Source of the DNA: Ariolimax columbianus
Lineage: Eukaryota > Mollusca > Gastropoda > Stylommatophora > Arionidae
DNA: 64,000 nt
Direction of reading: 5' to 3'
Assembly (NCBI GenBank): GCA_036924085.1
Contig: JAVGWX010000002.1
Location: forward strand, 52,712,605-52,776,604
Numbering within the stretch: position 1 is the stretch's first letter; every line of letters begins with the position of its first letter. This document shows positions 50,801 through 60,424 of the stretch, piece after piece. The notes beneath the pieces were generated by a model. It ran no database searches. It had not been told where the DNA came from and saw nothing but the letters and a program-made list of their open reading frames with translations. The position numbers and the translations under genes are program-made.

Positions 50801-53800
50801 GCAATTGACAATATGGACTGTAAAGAGTTAAGTCTCAACCCTATCACTCGCCTTGGCGTAACACATCACCTGACAAAGGCTGTGATCGCTTTTGGTTGCT
50901 GTCTCAGTACTAAGGCGTAACTAAATAATGTGCTCCGATAGAGCAGAATGCCTCAATGTGTGTCTAATGTAGAAGGAATTGAACCCCTGTAACCTCCCAA
51001 ACATTTCGTAAAAGACAAATAAAGAAAGTTTGAGATAGAACTTTTAACTTTAAAAAATCCATTGCTGCAGAAACCACCACCTGAGGTGTTTGGATACATA
51101 TTTTCTGTAAATGGGTCAGCTGAAGTAGTGGCTGTATAGGTAATGGAAGTCCCCAACAGACTTAACCGCTGGTTACGAATGAAGTGTTAGAGACTTCAGT
51201 ATTTTAATCCTCAGCGTATGAGGTGTGGTGGCCAGTTCCCTTCCTCACTGCGTTTTCCTTCCATAACCATAAGTCAGGTACCAATTTACAGCTGGGTTAA
51301 ATGGAGCTGCCGTTTGCGGGAGTTGAAATCCCGTACCTTTGCCATGAAAAGCGAGTGCTCTACTACTGCGCCAATCAGCCGTATGGGAAAATTAAATTAA
51401 ATGAATAATATAACCAAAAGGACTTGAATTGTGGTTGAAAAATACATTTCAACAAATTGGACAAACGTCCTAACAGGACATAAATAAATATGACAATATC
51501 AGGGGAAACAACTTGCCTGTTTCAATAATTTGTTGTAGATGGCGCTGCAGAGTTGCGTGTCGTGTGTAACTTCAATGTGAGTTGTGCTCTCCTCTCGTTT
51601 GCCCAGTCTTAGCGCGGCGATGTAGTCGTTACAGGTAACGATGAAGGCGCTGCGTGGATGCTCCTGGAGATGGATAGGGAACTGGCCATGCTCTGGCATG
51701 CGTCCATGTAAAGATGAAGGGAATTTGAGTACAACTGTTTGCAGGCACGTGTGTTCGATGGTGTCCCAAACCTTGATTGTCTATTGTTCACCGAACCGAT
51801 GGTTGAAAAGAAAAGAGCATTTGTTCAAGCTGAACCACCATACATTTGTCAACTCTGTTACAGGCAAAAACTATTAACGTTACAAGTATATCAAAATGTT
51901 TATTGATGTTGTTATTGTTGTTGTTGTTGTTCTAAGATATTTGTGCTGAGTTGAGTTTACATCTTAGAGACGTCTCTTGGTAGCGGGTTACAATGGGTAT
52001 TATTACATCCACTGATGTACTTAAGAAGGGAGAGTGGCTCCTCCTGAATGTTCTATAATGCGAGGCTATTTAATAAGCTCACATCTATGGGGATTGCATG
52101 AGCACAGTCGGGGATATAAAGTGTAGGTCTTGATCAATGTTTCAGCTGACCATGATTACCCTTCGCTTCCACATTGATTGGTATGTTAAACCTGAACCCG
52201 ATTACCCATCGCTTCCACATTGATTGGTATGTTTAACCTGAACCTGATTACCCTTCGCTTCCACCTTTATTGGTATGTTTAACCTGAACCTGATTACCCT
52301 TCGCTTCCACCTTGATCAGTATATTTAACCTGACCCTGCTTACTCTTCGCTTCCACCTTGATCAGTATATTGAACCTGAACCTGATTACCCTTCGCTTTC
52401 ACCTTGATCAGTATGTTTAAGCTGACCCTGATTACTCTTCGCTTCCACCTTGATCAGTATGTTTAACCAGACCCTGATTACTGTTCGCTCCCACTTTGAT
52501 GAGTATGTTTCACCTGACTTTGGTTGCTCTTCGCTCTTTCTTTGACCAAATGTCACACTTCACAAAGTCAAGTCCTACCGACATGTCACACAACATAAAG
52601 TCAAGCACCACTGACGTGGTACAGAAATAACCGTTAAATGAATGCTCACTATGCTTTGACACATGCTACCTGGGATGGGTCAACTATATTTGTTGTCATG
52701 TACGTCGCAAACAGTAAAAACAATAGCAGTCGAAGATACGAAATAAACACACGAGAGAGGTTGGGATTGAAAGAAGTCACACATTGACAAGCAAAGAGAC
52801 AAGAGATCAAGAGTAGCACAAGAGCACAACTCAATTCAAGAACAGATTGAAAAATTAATTGCATCTCTATGTTCGATGGGGAATCCATATTGATGAAGTC
52901 AAACTAGGACAGGTTAAGCCAAGTTACACGCTGAACGGAGTGATGGCAAGTGATGTATATTTATTTTTTAAATTTTTTTTGCCCTCGCTATATTTCTTTA
53001 TTCCCCAAGGTGGTGTGCGTTGCACTGTGGTTTTATTTTGCGCCTGTCGGGCCAGTGCATCCGACTTCACCATGCATGTTATGCAAGGGCCTGCATCCTC
53101 ATGCATTTTCTAAGGGTTTGCTTCTCCGGGGTAACGGCCGGTACTGTGATAGGAATCGAATCCAGCACCTTCTGGTTGTGAGCCGTGACACTTAACCACT
53201 AGCCAACGCCTCCCCATGTATATTACATACAAACACTGTCATGCTGAAGTTGAATGCACTGGGCCGACAAGAACAAAATAAAAACCAAAGTGCAACGCAC
53301 ACCGCCTTGAAGAACAGAGAAATAAGGCGAACGCAAAAAAAAAGGGGGGGGGGGGAAATAAAAACACATGTAATAATGCAGTCAAATTAATAAAAGGTAA
53401 TGTCCTGAAAGAAAATCATCTGAACAAAAAGTAAGCATTTGAAAGCTTAGTGTTATTGTTCTTCCTGTCATCAGGAAAGCGAATTAATAGCTTTTATACC
53501 GTCATATATGCTATCAATACGGCGTTTATTCCTATTGCGTAACGACTGCAGCAGCAAGGGGGACTTTATTTCTCTCCCTCAACCATGTGAACGTCCAGAC
53601 CCCACCCTCTCCCTCAACCATGTGAACGTCCAGACCCCCCCCCCTCTCCCTCAACCATGTGAACGTCCAGACCCCACCCTCACCCTCAATCGTGTGAACG
53701 TCCAGACCCCGTCCTCTCCCTCAACCATGTGAACGTCCAGACCCCACCCTCTCCCTCAACCATGTGAACGTCCAGACCCCACCCTCTCCCTCAACCATGT

Positions 53801-56627
53801 GAACGTCCAGACCCCCACCCTCTCCCTCAACCATGTGAACGTCCAGACCCCACCCTCTCCCTCAACCATGTGAACGTCAAGACCCCACCCTCTCTCTCAA
53901 CCATGTAAATGTCCAGACCCCACCCTCTCCCTCAACCATGTGAACGTCCAAACCCCACCCTCTCCCTCAACCATGTGAACGTCCAGACCCCACCCTCTCT
54001 CTCAACCATGTGAACGTCCAGACCCCACCCTCACCCTCAACCATGTGAACGTCCAGACCCCACCCTCTCCCTCAACCATGTGAACGTCCAGACCCCATCC
54101 TCTCCCTCAACCATGTGAATGTCCAGACCTCACCTTCTCCCTCAACCATGTGAACGTCCAAACCCTAAACTCTCCCTCAACCATGTGAACGTCCAGACCC
54201 CGCCCTCTCGATCAACCATGTGAACGTCCAGACCCCACCCTCACCCTCAATCATGTGAACGTCCAGACCCCATCCTCTCCCTCAACCATGTGAACGTCCA
54301 GACCCCACCCTCTCCCTCAACCATGTGAACGTCCAGACCCCACCCTCTCCCTCAATCATGTGAACGTCCAGACCCCACCCTCTCCCTCAACCATGTGAAC
54401 GTCCAGACCCCACCCTCTCCCTCAACCATGTGAACGTCCAGACCCCACCCTCTCCCTCAACCATGTGAACGTCCAGACCCCACCCTCTCCCTCAACCATG
54501 TGAACGTCCAGACCCCACCCTCTCCCTCAACCATGTGAACGTCCAGACTCTACCCTCTCCCTCAACCATGTGAACGTCCAGACCCCACCCTCTCCCTCAA
54601 CCATGTGAACGTCCAGACCCCACCCTCTCCCTCAACCATGTGAACGTCCAGACCCCACCCTCTCCCTCAATCATGTGAACGTCCAGACCCCACCCTCTCC
54701 CTCAACCATGTGAACGTCCAGACCCCACCCTCTCCCTCAATCATGTGAACGTCCAGACCCCACCCTCTCCCTCAACCATGTGAACATCCAGACCGCACCC
54801 TCTCCCTCAACCATGTGAACGTCCAGACCCCACCCTCTCCCTCAACCATGTCAACGTCCAGACCCCACCCTCTCCCTCAACCATGTGAACGTCCAGACCC
54901 CACCCTCTCCCTCAACCATGTGAACGTCCAGACCCCACCCTCTCCCTTTCCCTGGACCCCAGAAATGGGAATAAACGTTGCAAGTATGTTTTTGAACTGA
55001 TCCTTCTTATTCTTCTTATTCATCTTCGTTCGTTCTCAAGCTCCCGCTACCAAGCGATAAAAAGAGCTTTACAAGTAGCAGAATGTTGTCCAGAGAACGG
55101 AATGCTTTGTGTCGAAGTTTACAGCTTGACTGCAATATTTCCATTTTCAGTACAGCACATCCGACTTCAGCCGTCTTTTTTTTAGAACCTGGTTTAACTT
55201 TCCCTCTTCGATCCGTTCTCTTTAGCCAGTCTCCTCTGTCACAGCGTGTCATCCAGGATCACTGTGCGAAGGCGTAGAATGGTCTTGGCAGCTCCGGTTC
55301 CCTGGCTCTGACGCTAGCAGTCAGCTATGAGTCGCTGACATCTGCAACTCATGCACTGTTTCCCTAAGTACTCCAATTGAATACATTGAATTTAATATTA
55401 CTGTGGTGGGAGAGCACTCGCGTTCGACGGCAAAGGTTCAACTCCTATTACCAAGTCAAACTAGCAGAAAAAAAATACCTGACTTACTGTTAGGCAATGA
55501 ACGGCAGCTAGACAATGAGCAGGCCATCCACCTTATAAGCAAGTTGTGGTCTCGCACAATGAAGTCTCTAACATTTCCTTCCCGACAGCAGTGCCTGATA
55601 TGGGACTACCGTGACCTTTTACACAAAGTACTGACATGTTTTAATCCTGGATGAATCCATGCAGATTATTTTGATTGGGCTGAAACGTATTACAGGTATT
55701 GGTAGACTGGATTAAACCCCCTTGGTTGGACAAGGTGTATAGAATTAAGTTGAATAGTTCTTACTGGTCTGACAGCGTACGAAGAAGAAGAAGAAGAATA
55801 GTTCTTACTGCATCCTTAGAATAGCTGAACACCTGCCTCCAGGCCTCATGAATGACCACGCCTATGACACCAGTGGCGTGTCCTTGTAAGACTGCGACAG
55901 GCCAGTTGGGGACGTAGGGGTTCCAAAGTCGGACAATGTGGTCGCCACTGCCTGTGACTAACAAGTTCAAAGTCTGGCTGTGGTCGAAACATTCAATACC
56001 CTGGGAGAGATGAGGAATGTATGAGTGTGGAGACAAATGTTTCGTACATATATTAAGAGAAAGAAAGAGAGGGACAGAGGGAGATAGAGAGAGAGAGGGG
56101 AATAGAGGAGGAGAGCGAGCGAGATAAGACAGCAGATGAAAGTACAGGTAGCCACATAGCAGACATTGTCGTCGGAGGTGAAGTTTTGAAGACTTCATGG
56201 TAGTAAGTCACAGATTTTTGAGGTGGGAGGACCAGTTTCCTTCCCCGCTGCCTTTTTTCCTTCCCAAGTCGTCAGCCAGGTACCCATTTACAGCTGAGTC
56301 GACTGGAACTGTTGGTAGCGGTAGTTGAACCCCCGTATCTTTGCCAGGAAAAGACAGTAGAGAGAAAACGAATCATTCTTACATATCGACTGATGTGTTC
56401 TTGCACGGACAGAAAGATAAATAAAGCGAGAGAGAGAGATGAAGAGAGGGAGAAACAGACAGAGAGGGCGAGAGAGAAAGGTAATAGAGTAGTCAGAGAT
56501 TGACCAAAATAGTTACCAACTAACTGTTTCTGAAGAAATGGCAGCTCGGCAGGGAATAGGCCATCCCACCTTATAAACATTTGTGGTTGCGTACAGTGAA
56601 GTCTCTAACATATATACATACACACAC

Positions 56628-56663
<36 letters not shown>

Positions 56664-57170
56664 GCACGCGCGCGAACGAGGGCAAGTCAGTAAATGTGTC
56701 ACAAATGGTTATTTTGCAAAACAAAACTAAATGAGAACTTAAAAACCATTACCATCGTCCCTTATTTCTCAACACCATTTCTACTAACATGAATACACCT
56801 ATCCCATTGTTTTATCAGTGCACCGAAGCCTACAGTATTGAAGTCTTTGGTATGCTGTCTCAGTCATGTTTATACTTCCCGTCCAATCTCTTCGTCCTTC
56901 GCGAGACGTCTTCCGCCAAGGGGGGCTTTTAGTGTGTCAAATAGTTGAAAATCGCTCGGGCTAGGTCGGGGCTGTAAGATGAATGTTTAAGAAGCTGCCA
57001 CCATAGTTGGTCAATTTCCTCCTGGGCTAATCGACTCTGGTCTGGCCTTGTCATGATGGAGCGTGTACTCCGCTGCCATCTAAATGACATCTTTAGAAAC
57101 TACCAACTAAATTTCTTATTTATCCAATATCAGTTTGTGACCTACTTGCAAACTTACTCTCGTGTGCATG

Positions 57171-57217
<47 letters not shown>

Positions 57218-57234
57218 CAGTATGTGTGTATGTT

Positions 57235-57267
<33 letters not shown>

Positions 57268-60200
57268 AATATATACATATATTTACGAGGAACAGTCATT
57301 ATATCTTATTTTTCACCATTGTCCCGGTCTCTGTATCCACCTGTCCACTAGCTTGTTGTTGCCCTCTGGAAAAAAAAGAATTCGTGTACCTTTAACCAAT
57401 TTTGCACCGCCTGCAAACCTTTGATCCCATGAATGATCTTTCAAGTGTTCAAACAGGTGAAAGAGATCGGTTCTGTATCTAGGAAGCTAATGTTCAGGTA
57501 TATTCAACACATTAAGGCACAAGCGGACTGATATTTGATCTAACAGAGATGACGCCATTCGAGACTGTTAGTGTAACCTTATCTATTCTGACCTTGTCTA
57601 TTTTGAAGACGTACGAGTTCTTGACTCCTTGAACGTCGCAGATGATCACAGAGCTTCTGGGTGAGGCTGAGCCGGATATGATAGCCTCACTCTCGGGCAG
57701 GTATCGCACCTGGCGAATGATGTCTTGGTGGACACTTGCTATCACCTGGTGATGTACCCAGCTGCTGTGACTGATGAGGTCCTGGACAGATGAAAACATG
57801 AGAACATTGGATAAGGACGCGGTATTTATTTACGGTTTGAGTGTTAACGGAGCTGTTCGTGCTGGGTTATTCACTCTTGACAAATATGTGTTCCTGCAAG
57901 CCAGTCTGCGAGTGGATAGTCGTATATCTAGGATTTGAGGTGTCGGCGTTGTGAAAGTGTTAGTGGCATAGCTCATAATTATACTTGTCTTGTTTCAATT
58001 CTCGAAAGGGCAACGTCGTACTCCTACGAGAAGTAAACAAGTAAAAATGTATGAGGAAGTCAGATGCAATTGGCCAGTAGGCGCAAAACACTGTACGTCA
58101 GATAATGCCATATAAAAAAAAAAGCAAGCGTAAACAAAGTGAAAATAATAACAAATCTCTTAGCGCACGAGAGAGGCTTGACTTAGGTCACCGTAGGACC
58201 CATGGTCTCGAGGTCAAATATCCGTCGGGTTACAGTGAGCGAGTTTTCGAATCACGGTGGAGTCCAGAATTTTTTTTCGCTGGATCTTCTGGTAAAAATT
58301 CTTCTCATCTCTGGGAAGCGAGATCGTACTCCCGTGTCCACTGTCGAGCACGTTAAAAATTCCTTGACATTAAGAAAATACAAAAGAGTAGGCTTAACGG
58401 CCGCTGCCCAGGCAAAATTAATATTAAAAGTCTGCCTAACTTATTTGTTCCTTTTCTCAGGTGGTTTGTTAAGAGCAGTTATAGATGCCGCCTAACTGGC
58501 TGCGGGTCTACTTAGCTCTAGTGTTTGAATCTATTAAGATGTACTCGCACAACGTTTAAACCATCCTCTAAGAAACTGGTTTGATACAGGCTCTCTAGAG
58601 TCTTCTAAACCATTATAAAGACGTTAAGTTAAGTTAGATAGTGCAACCAACAAAAATAGCTGTTTTCACAGACGGAAGAGTACTATTAGAGGCAATACAA
58701 ATAAAAAACAACGAACCACTGTTATCAGAAATCAGAGCAGAACTACGAAAACGCCAGAGATCCTCAACAATAGCTCTCCAGTGGCTACCCTCCCATTGCG
58801 GAATCACGGGAAACGAGAGAGCTGACGCTCTAGCAAAATATGGCGACAAAAAAGGCACAATTTAATCATCGAGTACCATACAGAGAGATCAAGAACATCA
58901 TCAGAAATCAGTATATACACCAAAGGAGAGAAGACAGAAACATAAGCAGTACACCACACCCAATTCACTAACTAAAAAGAAATTCTAAAAACTACCTTAT
59001 TTCGCCAAAGAACTGGTCACTGCAGACTACTAGAACATCTTTATCGACTGAAGATCTCACACACTGATGAGTGCCCATGTGGAACAGGAGGCCAGAACGC
59101 TGAACACATTTTACAGGAATGCCAAATCTATAGGGAAATGAGATACCAGATGAGGCCAGAGGGTGCGGAGCTGAGACAAAAGCTGTGGGGCAGCCGCTCT
59201 GACCTGGTAAAGACTACATACTTTATCATGGCGACTGGCTTGCAGTTATAGCATGACCAAAAGATCCTGAACGCAAAGAAAGAAGAGTGCAATACAAAAC
59301 TTGTCAAAAGGCTTACCACTACGACAATCATGATGTCAACCCCTATCTCGCTTGCCAGACTCATGTAACACAACCTGTTTTATACTTGGAAACTTGTGTG
59401 GATAGAGGATATAATGTTCTCAAGGAACACAGCAGACAGGTCATTTCTATTTCATATGTCCTACTTTTCAACCCTTATAGCACGAATGCACATTCTTTGG
59501 TTGAATGAAAAAAAATGCCATTATAAACAATAAAACATATTCACACAGAATATATAGCTAGTAAAATCTTAGAACATATAACTTTTCCGGGGGAAAGTAA
59601 GTCCTTGAAACATTTTACATCTATTGTTAGCTTGCATCTAACGTAGGACGGCCAGTTAGGTCAATGAATGTGGGTTAGTCTGATACTAAAACCTAGTGTT
59701 ATGTTTTTAGACACCCGATACAGTAACTGGTCATTGAAACCAGTTGATAGTGAATTACAATAGTAAAAAACAATTCTAGTTACACATGAAGGACACAATA
59801 GAACTACGGAAGATAATGTCAATCTGAAGCTGGATAATTCAGGCAGCAAATCGTAATAAACCTAAAGCAAGAGAAAGGGAGGGTGGGCAAATGGAGATGA
59901 CAAGGAATTGCTATTTCAATTTGGTTGTTGGATCATTTAGAACTGCATTTTCTGTCCTAGTCATGTTTGTAAACGCATATATATATATACTTCTTACTTT
60001 CTGTGTTCTGAGAACTACATCAGACATTATGTTTCCAGTATTCGGCAACGTGGATTGCCAGGTTGTTCTTCCTCAACATGTTATCGATATTTCATGTTTC
60101 CAGAAGGTTCGGGGAGATCATGTATTCTGGGTCATGTGTTTAGAGTAATTTGATATTGATTGAAATCACCAAATGAACAGGACGGCTGTTTTACGATCCA

Positions 60201-60357
60201 TGACCTTTCGGTAGTGAAAGGATTGGCCTACTGACAAGTCGTTTCAAGTGGACGTCCGATTGCTGTGTTAATTATAACCTACTTGCTGGCTTCTTTCATG
60301 TTTCCTATACACACACGCACACACATACACACACACACACACAGAGAGATATATATA

Positions 60358-60424
<67 letters not shown>

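Noticed and set aside
59891..60148. 85-codon plus-strand hydrophobic frame
   Set aside because: No similarity, no splice signals; a random open frame in AT-rich DNA.
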